DNA from: Zonotrichia leucophrys gambelii
Taxonomy: Eukaryota > Chordata > Aves > Passeriformes > Passerellidae
Reading direction: 5' to 3'
Length of the DNA stretch: 64,000 nt
Assembly: GCF_028769735.1 (NCBI RefSeq)
Contig: NC_088171.1
Location: 68,589,216 to 68,653,215 of the forward strand
Shown here: positions 1 through 10,511 of the stretch, piece by piece
How positions within the stretch are numbered: position 1 is the first letter of the stretch
Layout: each line of letters opens with the position of its first letter
Notes under the pieces: model-generated
The model's input: the letters and a program-made list of their open reading frames with translations, nothing else
Database searches by the model: none
Told to the model about the DNA's origin: nothing
Program-made: the position numbers and the translations under genes

Positions 1-108
1 TTTCTTTCCTCTGAGCTAGTCAGGTAGACCTTCTTTAATCAATGAATAGAGTTAGAAGCTTCAAAAAGGACTCAGCTAACATTTATTCTACATTTCAGTT
101 AATCATAG

Positions 109-160
109 TTGGGAAGTGCCAGTCTCTCTGTGTTGACTATAGAGGGAGCCTTGACAATTC
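109..160. repeat. Copy A of an unidentified dispersed repeat
   Basis: This stretch matches a stretch about 60 kb away (60130-60178) in the same orientation. The best 28 bases (132-159 against 60151-60178) agree at 23 positions, with the shared core GAGGGAG followed by CTTGACAA. Weaker similarity (GGAAG, GCC) continues upstream. It is neither CR1 nor MIR as I know them. I infer an old interspersed repeat of a family I cannot name. Confidence 0.4.
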
Positions 161-306
161 ACTTAAAAAAGAAGAGTCAAGATTCTATATAATTAATATT
201 AGTGAGCTGAATCCCACCCTTAGTGAGATCAAAAAGACAGCAATCTGATGCTTTTTAATGTTTTCTTTTCTAATCCTTTGATGAAGGTCACATGAACATA
301 TTAGAA

Positions 307-770
307 CCATAGAATCATAGAATGTTAAGGATTGGAAGGGACCTTAAGTATTATTTAGTTCCAGCCTCCCTGCCATGGGCAGGATCACCTTCCACTAGAC
401 CAGGATGCTCAAGGCTTTGAACTCTGCCAGGGTTGGGGCATCCACAGCCTCCCTGGGAAACTTGCTGCAGTATCTCATCACACTCACAGTAAAGATATTC
501 TTCCTAATTCAACCTGATTTCCCCCTCTTTCTGTTTGTAGCCATTACTCCTTGTCCTATCACTACAGTTCCTCATGCAGAGTCCCTCTTCGGCTTTCTGT
601 TCCTCTTCAGGTCCTGGAAGGCTGCTGCGAGGTCTCCATGCAGCCTTCTCCAGGCTGAGCAGCCCCAGCATTCTCATCTTGTCTTTGTAGGGGAATTACA
701 TCAGTCCTCTTATCAATTTTGTGGCCCTCCTTGGGATTTGCTCCAACAGTTCCAGGTCCTTCTTATGCAT
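307..770 (-). mobile_element. CR1 LINE, 3' fragment (5'-truncated)
   Basis: CR1 is the dominant avian non-LTR retrotransposon; most copies are 5'-truncated. Read on the minus strand, this copy runs from the end of the ORF2 reverse transcriptase region into the 3' untranslated tail. The 3' end lies at about 307, where the plus strand shows two octamers (CATAGAATCATAGAAT) followed by the usual block of GGTTGGAAGGGACC type. The middle (about 430-560) carries the typical stretch encoding the C-terminal end of ORF2. The high-coordinate end (about 640-760) corresponds to the part encoding the LLEQIPRR-type and SLE-type segments. A chance plus-strand frame at 405-818 is antisense to the element and not a gene. 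Similarity stops near 770, giving about 460 bp. Confidence 0.9.
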
Positions 771-2959
771 TCCAAGTGTATAACTTTAAAAAGAAATATA
801 GCATTAAAATATACATAACCAGAAACCTTGCTGCTTTGACAGATGTGTTTTGTCAGACAAATAACCAAAATTCTTGGCCTATTTGATTTAGTCCTTAGTA
901 TTCTCATCATCTCCAGGTAATTTTGAAGTCCTTAAAAAGAGCTTTTGTAAGGATATAAAACGACAGAGATGATTCCAGTTTTGCCTTCAAGACTTATGTT
1001 GGAAGAATATTAATTGTACATGTGAACAGTATGTAGAACAGAGCAATTCATATCTCTCTGGATGCTTATTGGAATATCTATTTTTCTCAACCATTCCGTA
1101 CATCTGAAAACTATCAAACACAGCTGATCCACTCATCTCCGAAAATGGCGACACAGAGATGGCTAAACTTTGGTTTATGCAGATGTGAAAACTTTGGTTT
1201 ATGAACCCTATTAAGAGAGGCATTATTCTTCCATATATTTATATATATAAAACATTTTAGCATAAGAATGTATAAAAGGTCCACCATGACAATAAATTGT
1301 GCTTGGATCTTATGTTTAAAGAGTGAAACATTTGACTTTTATAATTGATGTGTCTGTAAAGATATAAATGGAAGAAGAGGTAGGTTTTGTCTGACCAGAA
1401 GTAGATGGCAACAGTGTCTATCTTTTGGACTTTTTGTCTAGACTTCTTTTATAATCAATGAGAGAGAAAATTACATTCCTAGACATGATTTGCTTAATCA
1501 TAAGGTAGATATCTAAAATAGGTCAAATGAATAATTCCCTATAAATTCTCTTTTTTGACTTGAGTGATCTCAGTATGAGTAGCTCAAGTAGAAAGACTTA
1601 TAAGGTAGGATTAGGTGAGATTGATCATAAGCCTTGCTGAACCATTACTATTTCATTATTAAAGGTGAGATTTTTAGAGAAGCTGATCAGCTTTAAGGCA
1701 ATGGGAGAAACACTAAGTCTTGTTAGTCCCTGACAAGCAAAATCAATCACTCAGCACTAAAGTGGCAGCTCTCTGGAGCAGACAACTAATATCAGAAGCT
1801 TTTAATGAGGTGATGATAGGTAGAAAGGAAAGATTTCCGAATGGTAAAACACCTACCAAGTTGTTTGCTCTGTTCAGCTTCTGAGCAGACAATTGTATTT
1901 TATACGACTTTCATATTATCTATAGACCTCTCCATAGATCTCAAAAGAACTGCTGGTTATGGACAAAGGAGGAACCTGTCACAGATTGGATGATGATAGT
2001 GAGTCATGAAGCAGGGAATAGTGTGGGATTGAACAGATTTTATTTTGTTTACCCACAGACATGGAAGCATTGGTCAGTAGAAACAGATTCAACATATTTT
2101 ATTCTGTGTTGTTTTATCTTAAACTCAACGTGACAAAGAATTTGCAAAGAGGATGAGTTGCAAATTTCAATGACCTTCATGGCAAATTTCATGTGACCTT
2201 CATCAAACTTGAGTTTGCAAGTCCAGTTGAAGAGGAGAATTGATAGACCAACTTTGTGGGCACCTGGCATCTGGCTGAGGTTAATGCACCACAGGAAGTT
2301 AATGAAGAATATGGCTTTGTCTTCTTTTCCCATTTGCCTTCAAAACCCTGAAAGTCTAAATGTTCCTTTAAAAATTCTGTGGCAGTGCCACTGTTTTAGA
2401 GCTGAAGAACACTTCATATGAATTACCTAAAATTATATCTTATGTATGACATGGACTGAGTTGTTCCACTGTTGTAAAATCAGATGCCTGGAACAGGAAT
2501 ATCAGCATTATAGTGTTGTACATTCAGTAAAGTCTGTTGGCTTCAAGTCACCTCCTTTTTTCTTTCCAATGTTAATGGGCAAATATTATAAAAAAAGAAA
2601 TTAGCATTTCAGTGAATTTGTATTTTGATTTTTTGATAATGTAAATCAAAAAATCTCATCTTGTAATTTCTTCATCAAGACCTCAATGTTTCTTTGAGAC
2701 TCATAGAGAAAGACATTGAACTTAGATCACAAGTGACAAAGATCAAACATATCCTTCCAACTTGTTAATTTACAATCAGTTAAAAATAAAAAAGAACGTA
2801 CCTTCTCCTACCTGAAATTATAGACTCAAACTCTAGATTTCTATTTACTCATTCAGCCTACAGTTTTATTTGTAAAAATAGGAGTTTTAACATAATTTTG
2901 CTGTTTACAAATACCTGACTAGGGGGGTTGTACGAAAGAGGAATCTATGCTCTCGGAGG
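771..2959. other. Unique AT-rich sequence, no gene seen
   Basis: No exon, RNA gene or recognisable repeat. There is a small TA-rich patch near 1230-1255. The short open frames on both strands show no recognisable protein and no splice signals I would trust. Confidence 0.5.
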
Positions 2960-3172
2960 GATTCCTTAAAAGGGCAAGATACTATGAAAATGATCAGACG
3001 CTGGAATAGATGTCCAGAGGGGACAAGGTGGTCCATCCTCCCACCTTGGAGGGATGCAAGACCCATCCAGACACAGTCCTGGGAATCCTGCTCTACCTGG
3101 GTTTGCTTTGAGCATGGGGCTGGACTAAAGATTATTGTTGGTCTGTTCCAGCCTCTGTGATGTGCTGATTTA
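2960..3172 (+). mobile_element. CR1 LINE, 3' tail
   Basis: This is a plus-strand copy of the last part of ORF2 and the 3' untranslated region. The phrase around 2985-3030 (ATGATCAGACGCTGGAATAG and following) matches the CR1 stretch encoding the FFTVRV/HWNRLP end of ORF2. The phrase at 3085-3165 (CCTGCTCTACCTGG, then GGGCTGGACTA, then CAGCCTCTGTGATG) matches the standard CR1 3' end. It is diverged and lacks a clear terminal octamer array. The upstream border is uncertain, anywhere from 2925 to 2990. Confidence 0.75.
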
Positions 3173-6100
3173 GTGACACATATCTGATCTTGATTTAGTG
3201 GGTTAAAAATTCATGTTGTACACATGAATCATTACTATTTCCATTGTGGGAGCACCAGGGACTCCTATACTTAGCACACTCACTAGAGCAGGAGGGCTGG
3301 TCATTTGCAGGGCTATCCTTTCAAGGATACCTATGAAGCAGTAAAGGAAAACTCAAGCAAACTCCTGTAGGTAATCAGTTGCAGACAAAAACTGACATAC
3401 AGAGAATGAACAAGATAGCCTGAAAAGTGGAAATATGCCTGGAAGACATTCTTTATAAAAACTGCAACAAAACCCACTTAATTCTTTATGTGATAGCAAA
3501 AAGAAGGAGCTAGAGGAGAGAGTCAAAAAGTGAAGCCTAGAAAAACGGTCTTTGCAGCAATAGTGTGACTGTTGCTTCTATTAGGAGCAGCAGAAAAAGG
3601 TTGTAGGGCTTGAAGGCAAAGATTATAAAAATTTGGTAAAAACTTTTAATGTTTTAGCTCCAGAAACAAGATGCAAAATGAAAACTTGATCTGGATTTTG
3701 GACCTAAAAACTTGTTTACATCACCTGCCTGTCTGACAAGCCTGGTGATTCCAGCATTCACAGCAGTTGTAAATGAGGGAAGTTCTAAGGACTGACTAAG
3801 GAAGAGAGGAGTGTGTGACGTGCTTGAGTCATACTGCATTTGAACTGATAGCTATCAGAGGAGGCTGAAGTTGAGAGGCAAGCCAAGATATTTTGGATGA
3901 AGCAGAGGTACAAGTTTGTGTCTCTCTGTGGGAATGGCAGTTGTGTTTGTGGATGAGATTACTGAGACACGCAGACGCAAAGGAGGGAAAGGAGCCAAAA
4001 TCAGAATTCCATACAGTCATGTGTGAACATACGTGGTCCTTGAAAGTCACTAACAGAATGACTGGCAAAAGAAACGTGGAAGGGCAAAGCTCCTGCAGTC
4101 ACTGAAGCTAGGGAAAGAAAATAATTCAAAAGAGGAGTTTGGCTGTTGTGATAAGGGCAAGTGACAAGTGAGGATGGTGAGGAGAGGGGACTGATTTTGA
4201 GCCTCAAGCAGATGTGGATCAATATAGTAATACTTACTGCAGATTCAATTGAATAAAAAGGTTCACAGAAAGGTTCTGAAACCTCAGATGAACAGAAAAA
4301 AGGGTGGAATCAGGGCATAACACACCTGACGGAAATTACAGTGTGATCTTTGAGATTGGAAGCTGAGGAAAAAGACTGGATTTTTTTATGGAAGAAAAAA
4401 AACCATAATGTTTATTGTGAAAGAAAGGATGAAGGAAGAAAAGTGATGAGAAAAGCAGGGAGATACTATAAATGGATTAGAATGCATCCTGATCTGCAAG
4501 GAGTCACTAACAGGATCAGAGGAGGTCATCAGATGAGAAATCTGTTTATGAAGGGGATGAGGAAGCAGAGGAAGAACAGACTAGCCAAAATGAGGTAAGA
4601 ATACCCCATACCTTGTAAATTTTCTATTGGATTAAATCAGTGACTTCCATCTCTGACAAACAAGGAAAAACATCTCAAGAAAGGCTTATGAAGCAAGCTG
4701 TCGGTAAAAAGACATCTAGAATATGGGAGTGGAAGTCTGTTGAACTGGACAAGTAGAGTTGTTCCAGTTGAAGACAGCATAACTGAAAGGGAGAAAATAC
4801 ATTTTTACTGCAGGAAATTAAGCTCTTCCCAGACCTTTACACTGAAGATACCATACAGCATGAACAGAGGAAGCAGAGAGAGTCTAGCCAAGGAGCTGGC
4901 ATGCTGTGGCAGTTCATGCCTTCTGCGACACTTCCAGAAAGATTTCATATTTTCTTCAGGTCTTTATGAAAAATAATGCCCATTATGGGACTCAGTGTAG
5001 CTCCTTGATGAACATACAAGTTATCCCCACAACAGGGTGGCAGCTCATGATTTACTCTTACCACAGGTTCTAAGGAACCTTGAAAATCATACATGTTTTT
5101 AATCTTACTTATTGTAAGATCCTTCAATATTTTTTTGTTTTGAACACAAGTTGATTCACTGAGAATGCTATGCATGACTCAGTTAAATTTCCTGCAGAAA
5201 TGTCAATACAGGATATTATCATTGTACCATTGTCAGCAAAGTCTGTAATCTGTAAGAAAAGTTACTTTTTAAAACAAGATTTATATTCTACAAGTCGTGT
5301 TCACTTTGTATTAATAAATGTAGTGACTTCTAAAAAATGTTAGTACAAACTCTTCTGGCAGTCTTGGTTCCACTGACTTGCCTATTGACCACAGGATTTT
5401 GAAGTACTTTCTGAAGACTGATAGGTCAAACACTTGATCTCCTTTGGAGTGTGGGTGTGAAACTGCAGATACCTGTATGTGATATTCCCTCTGGCTTTGT
5501 TGGAATGTGAAGAGGCTGGGTTTCTAACATGGGAGGTGTTTTCTGCCTTTTTGTTAATCCACTGTTACCTCCTACATCAGGAACAGAAAAGGACAGCAGG
5601 TGGAAACATTGTGTGGAATGTGCCTGCTATTCTGATGGGAAACTGGGCACTACCTAGCCACTCTGAAGACAAAAACAACTGTTTTCATTTATATTAAAAT
5701 AAGTAATCAGAACTAACTAACAATAAGATCCAATTTTTTTAGGACAGCAGGTAGACTGTGTCTTAATGACAGGTGGAGTTACAAGGCAGGCAGATAATGT
5801 TCTCCTGTTAGCTCTCTTTTCCATTTTTGTATACATAAGCAGCCAATCATGTTTACAACACTCCTCCAACTATAAGTACTGATTGTGAACCAATAGCAAG
5901 TCAAGGAAGGATGTCTAACACATTAGTTGACAACCATGAACATTTTTTTTTATAGCTGGAGAAACCGTAGTGGCAGATTCTGCTCATTCAAAATCCTATT
6001 TTTAGATTTGCCTCTTCCATGAGGAGTTGAGTCAATACGTTTTTTAAAAACTTACAGCTGTTAATTGAGTTATCAAGTTCTCTAAATGTTTGAAACGAGT

Positions 6101-7034
6101 AACCATGTGGCATTATTGTTATAATTCTTGAACTGCATCCTCTTTGTTCCACTTTTTATATTTCCTTGATGTAGCCAGTATTTAACATATACAAGTACAG
6201 CAGACCACTGTTTGCAAATGGCCGTGAGATTGGCATAAGGTCTGACAAGACAGAATGTAGACAAGGGTAGTTTCATGGGCTGCTATTTATGTTACCTTCT
6301 TATCACAGTACTATATGCTGTGTCATCAGCCAGACTTTGAAACATTCCTGCAAAATTAGAAATCACTAGAGGTAAAATGGCCATCAAGTGCTCCTTGTTC
6401 CCCTTTGTATATACTCAGTGTTGTCAAGCCCATAAACTTTCTATCACTGAGAAATATTTGCAGGACTTTTTCTTCTAAACTCTTGTGTTTCTTCCTCCAT
6501 CTTCTCAGTGACAAGGTTATGGCATATGCTTTGGCTTCATCCTTAACCTGTACTCTAAATATTTCTGTTTTCCTTTCTGGATAACTTTGGAAAGATGGGT
6601 CTGCCAAACTTTCAGATGAGTGTAATACCTACCACTCTATTCAGTCATTTGATTTTTTTAGAGAATTAGATGTTTGTTTTTACCTGTTTTGGTTTTCTAG
6701 CTTTCATGCATTGTGGTAGAATAAATTTTCAACTGGAAAGTGTTAGGTAGCTTCTTAGGCTCTAGGTTCTTGATAACCAAATCTTGTTTAAGTTTATAAA
6801 TATAGATGATAACATTTCAAACTATCCTTTTGGATGTTCTCTTGTCTTGAATGGATATATTACCTCAATGCTTAATAAGAGTAAAGAAAGTAAATAGAAT
6901 ATTATAAATTGTTAGGGAAACACCGGAGAGTACAACAGAAGATATTGTCTGACTCCATGATTCACTTATTTCCAGGACACTGTGTGAAGACCTGCTGACC
7001 CCTTTGGCTGAAACCCCTCCTCCCAAAATGTGGA
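3173..7034. other. Unique sequence, no gene seen
   Basis: About 3.9 kb without a recognisable gene or repeat. A purine-rich patch (about 4340-4600) gives a Lys/Arg-rich open frame that looks compositional rather than coding. An 83-codon minus-strand frame at 6356-6607 has a protein-like charged composition but matches nothing I know. Confidence 0.45.
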
Positions 7035-7335
7035 GAGTAAAATTGGAAAAGGTTTAGAGAACGGCTAAAAGAACTTGAGAATAGCTTTTACAGAAGCAGC
7101 AAATAGGTAGATTAGTGCTCTTCAACCTGGAAAAGATGTTTGAGGAGGAAACATCAGAGTCTAATAAAATCCTGAGCAGTATGAACAAGATAGCAAATTA
7201 TTAATTACATTATCTCTTCATATATAAGAACTAGAAGGCAACAAAAGAAAGTGGCAGATTCAGTCTAAGAAAGAAGTGATTTTTCAGTAAGCATGTTGTT
7301 AATCTGCAGAGATGTGAAAGAGTGAGAATTACTGT
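7035..7335 (+). mobile_element. Old CR1-type LINE, ORF2 C-terminal fragment
   Basis: This is a strongly diverged plus-strand copy of the end of a CR1-family ORF2. It includes a stretch resembling the segment for SLEKRRLRGD (around 7115-7140, TTCAACCTGGAAAAG), then AATAAAATCCTGAGCAGTATG like the segment for YKIMNGM. The following AAGAACTAGAAGGCAACAAAAG and GGCAGATTCAGTCTAAGAAAG resemble the NTRTRG and RFKTNK segments. All frames contain stops. It sits about 50 bp from the 3' end of the oppositely oriented CR1 at 7385, so the two elements are tail to tail. Its divergence suggests it is the older of the two. Confidence 0.65.
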
Positions 7336-7621
7336 TTACATTGAAGCAGCCTCAGCTGCAAATTGGGAATACAGAAATATCACATACATTGGGAGCAACC
7401 CCCTCTAGTCCAGCACCCTGCAGATAGAGAAAGTTGTCCAGAGCTGTGTCCAGATGGGTCTCATATGTCTCCAAGAAAGAGATTTCACAGCTGCTCTGGG
7501 ACCTGCTTCACTGTCTGAACACCTTCATAGTAACCTGTACTGAGTGAGAATTCCCCAGGTTTCATGCTGCGTCTTCCACCGTGCACCTCCAAGAATAAAG
7601 TCCCTGCCTGATCTCTAGCTC

Positions 7622-7885
7622 TTAATCAGTTGGCTCCTTGTAGTGGTGCATGGGGTTATTCCATTCTTGGTGCAGAACTTTGCCTTTATTGAACTTCATG
7701 AGGTTCTTCCTAACACATTTTTCTAGCCTGTATAAAATTACACAGGAGCCAGACATCCTATTCACTACCCCCAGTTTTCTATCATTTGCAAAATTGCTGA
7801 TAGTATACTCTAGACCATCATCCAGCTTGTTAATAAAGGTGTTGAATGTTCTTGCTACTGGTATTTGCCTTTGAGGGATAATCAC
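7622..7885 (-). pseudogene. CR1 ORF2 reverse transcriptase palm fragment
   Basis: This 87-codon open frame lies inside the 7385-9570 element. It covers the core of the reverse transcriptase, with FNTFINKLDDGLE, then the active-site region YTISNFANDRKLG, then NLMKFNKGK and NNPMHHY. The family has FADD at the catalytic site, where the two aspartates bind metal. Here the motif reads FAND (codons at 7792-7781), so the first catalytic Asp is replaced by Asn. The frame ends soon after NNPMHHY, where the full-length protein would continue for about 190 residues. The apparent start Met is incidental. It is not expected to make active enzyme. Confidence 0.85.
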
Positions 7886-8044
7886 TAGTAAGTGACAGTC
7901 TGTTCAGATTTCTTACTTCTGATCACTGTGCTTCAAGCCCCATGGTCCAGCTAAATTTTTACCCACCTTATCCAGTTCATATTTTACTCCTTGTCTAAAT
8001 GTTGCTATGGGAATGCCATGTCAAAGATCTGCTAAAGTCAAAGT

Positions 8045-8350
8045 CTAGGACATTTCCTGCTGTACCACTATGCACACAGCCTGCCATCTCACTGTAACAA
8101 ATGAGTTGGTCTGACATGAATTGCCCTTGGTAAATTTATCCTGGCTGGTCCAGTCACCACATTCTCCTTCCTGTGGCTGGAAATAGTTCTCAAGAGGATT
8201 TGCTCCTTTATCTTCCCAGGGACTAAGGTGAGGCTGACCAGTCTGTACTTTCCTGTGCTTCCTGCCCTTGTAAAGATGAGTATGATGTTTGGCTTTTCTC
8301 AATATGCTTCCATGCAGCTGATCTGGTCCCATAGACTTATATGTGTCCAA
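8045..8350 (-). pseudogene. CR1 ORF2 reverse transcriptase N-terminal fragment
   Basis: A 101-codon open frame in the same CR1 element, upstream of the palm fragment in element order. It begins near the conserved segment written here as YKSMGPDQLHGSILR (family form HKSMGPDGMHPRVLREL). It later reads DKFTKGNSCQTNSF, corresponding to the family's HGFTKGKSCLTNL. Between them the frame shifts, because the PVSLT segment appears in another reading frame. The gap to the palm fragment contains further stops. It is a relic, not a gene. Confidence 0.8.
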
Positions 8351-10472
8351 TTAGCTCTAGAGCTCCCTAATTGTACCTCCCTCTACATTCCCACTCTCTC
8401 ACTTATTAGGCAGTGGGAAATGGGCTATCAGAGGGAAGATCTAACCAGCGAAAACTAGAGCAAAAGAACTATCTCAGCCTGTTCCATATCCTTTTTCACT
8501 AAATATCCGCCCTCATTAAGCACCTGTCCTTCATTATCTTTGGCCTTGGTTTTCTGCCAGCATGGTTGTAGAAGTGCTTATTCCTTGCCTTTCATATCCC
8601 TTGCTACCTTCAACTCCAGTTGAGCTTTGGTTTTCCTAATTCTTTTCAACTTTCTGCTGGTTGGAGTAGACTTGTCTTGCATTTGAGGAAGTTCTGCTAA
8701 AAGATGAATGGTTGACATGGGTCCCTTTGCCCTCTAAGGCAGTCCTCTGGGATTCTACTGAGCAGATTGCTGACTAAAGCTTGCTCTTCCGAAGTTCTCG
8801 GTTGTGATCCTTCTATTTAACTATCTCCTCTCAGGATTTTTAGCTCTATGAGTAATGGCTCATCTTCATATGAGTGACTTGCTCATGAGTATGAGGTCCA
8901 GGAGAACATCTTTTCCAAGCAGCTCCATTATAACCTGTGTAAAAAAAATCATCATTGATATGTTCCAGAAACATCCTGGGTTGCTTGCCCAGCCTTATTG
9001 TCCTTCCATCAGGCATTAGGGTGGCTGAGTACCTAGATGTGCAATTTCATGAGGTTTCTGGATGTCTAAAGAAAGCTTATTTTATTTTCTCTTCTCAATC
9101 AGGCAGTCTCTAGCACGTTTACCACAGCATCACCTGTGTTGGTCTGTCTTCTGATTCTTAGTCATAAGGTCTCAGCTGATTCTTCACCTAGTCCAAGGCA
9201 AAGCTCCATGCATTTTAGCCACTTCTTTACATAGAGTATAACCCCTCCTTCTTGCTGTCTCAGCCTGTCTTTCCTGAAAAGCCTGTATCCATTTACTGCA
9301 GCATTCCCAACCCATGAGCTATGCCACCATGTCTCTGTAATCCCAAAGAGGTCACAGGTCTACAACTGCATGAACTGCTAACTCTTCTTGTTTGCTCCCA
9401 GGCTCTGTGCATTTATGTACAGGCACTGAGACGGGCCCCTAGTCATGCTGCTTTCCCAGAGGGAGTGTGATAGCCTCCCCACTAGTGTTGTCTCTCAGAT
9501 GCTTCCTCAAATTGTTGGCTGCGGGGAGAGTATTTGGAAAAGTCATCATATGCTTGTTCCATTTTCGTACTCTTCACCAGCCATCTGCTTTTGATTGCCG
9601 ACCTTGGTGTGTACCTAAAGAGCTGCCGCCAGTGGGAGGGAGTACGTCTGTAAAATTTGGATGTCAAGAGCAGGACATGAACCCAAGTCTCCACAAGAAA
9701 GCCACAAAATGTGCTGCAGAAAAATTATCTTTGAGCCTCAGACCTCCACCCGCTCTTGGCTACCACCTGAAAGAGGATACTGGCTTACACAGACCTTGTA
9801 CTACTATGCACATGCTCTTGGGCTGGTGCCCAGAGCAGATATGAAAAATGAATTACTTCTTTTGTTCCTTTGCCTTTTAAGATAATACTTGATTTGTAAC
9901 TGCTGAAGTTATTGCTAGGTGTTTTTCATAATTGTTTTGTAACTCAATCTTTTTGATGCTGAGTCCTCCTATCATTGCTTGCATGCTAATTGAGCTGTCC
10001 TCTAGAAAAACTGTGTTGCTGGCAATATCTAAGTCTCCAAGTCTCAACTGTGGTTGAGCTAGGCAATGTGTGTGCTGCAGCAAATCCTGTCTTTTTTTTC
10101 AAAAGGAATGAATGACAAACCCAACAGAAAATGGGAAACAACAGTTTCCTATTAACAGAGTCTACGTTAAAGCTATTAACATGTGCTCACCTTGATTCTA
10201 CCTTGGGCTGAACTTACAATGATATTTTATTTCTACATACAGAGGATTTTTTATTTTAAATCACCATGCTCAATTTCATGACTGCTTTTAGGCTGAAAAA
10301 GTTTGGTTAACACACGACTTTCTGAGTCAAGCCTTGCTTGATCATCCTTTTGCTTTGTTTCTTTCATGTCAGGGTGATATTTTTTGAGATTTGTTATATA
10401 CATAATACAGGTCAAATGCTGCAAAGGCATAGGTAATTTTTTGCTATTATTTTGATTGTGATGTTTTTTCTG

Positions 10473-10511
10473 CAAACAAAATAAGATTGTTCTTCAAACA
10501 AAATAAGATTG
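10473..10511. repeat. 17-bp direct repeat, period 22
   Basis: CAAACAAAATAAGATTG occurs at 10473-10489 and again, identical, at 10495-10511, with TTCTT between. It looks like a recent local duplication or slippage product. Confidence 0.85.

Larger units (their letters stand above)
7385..9570 (-). mobile_element. CR1 LINE, long decayed copy with ORF2 remnants
   Basis: This is the largest mobile element in the window. On the minus strand, the high-coordinate end (about 9440 down to 9250) encodes the start of the ORF2 endonuclease domain, with remnants of the NARSMGNKQEE and ITETWWDSSH segments. The region near 8600 encodes the AQLELKVARD linker type. The 8350-8045 part carries the SMGPD and TKGNSCQTN segments of the reverse transcriptase. 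The 7885-7622 part carries FNTFINKLDDGLEYTIS and NLMKFNKGK. Many stops and frameshifts make it inactive. After the NNPMHHY segment at about 7640, sequence jumps almost directly to the CR1 tail (7600-7390), so roughly 190 codons of the reverse transcriptase C-terminus are missing. This is either an internal deletion or two abutting copies. The 5' border is uncertain (9450-9650). Confidence 0.88.

Noticed and set aside
405..818. 137-codon plus-strand open frame
   Set aside because: It lies antisense to a CR1 tail; the recognisable coding signal is on the minus strand.
4340..4600. Lys/Arg-rich plus-strand frame
   Set aside because: Purine-rich composition explains both the lack of stops and the residue bias.
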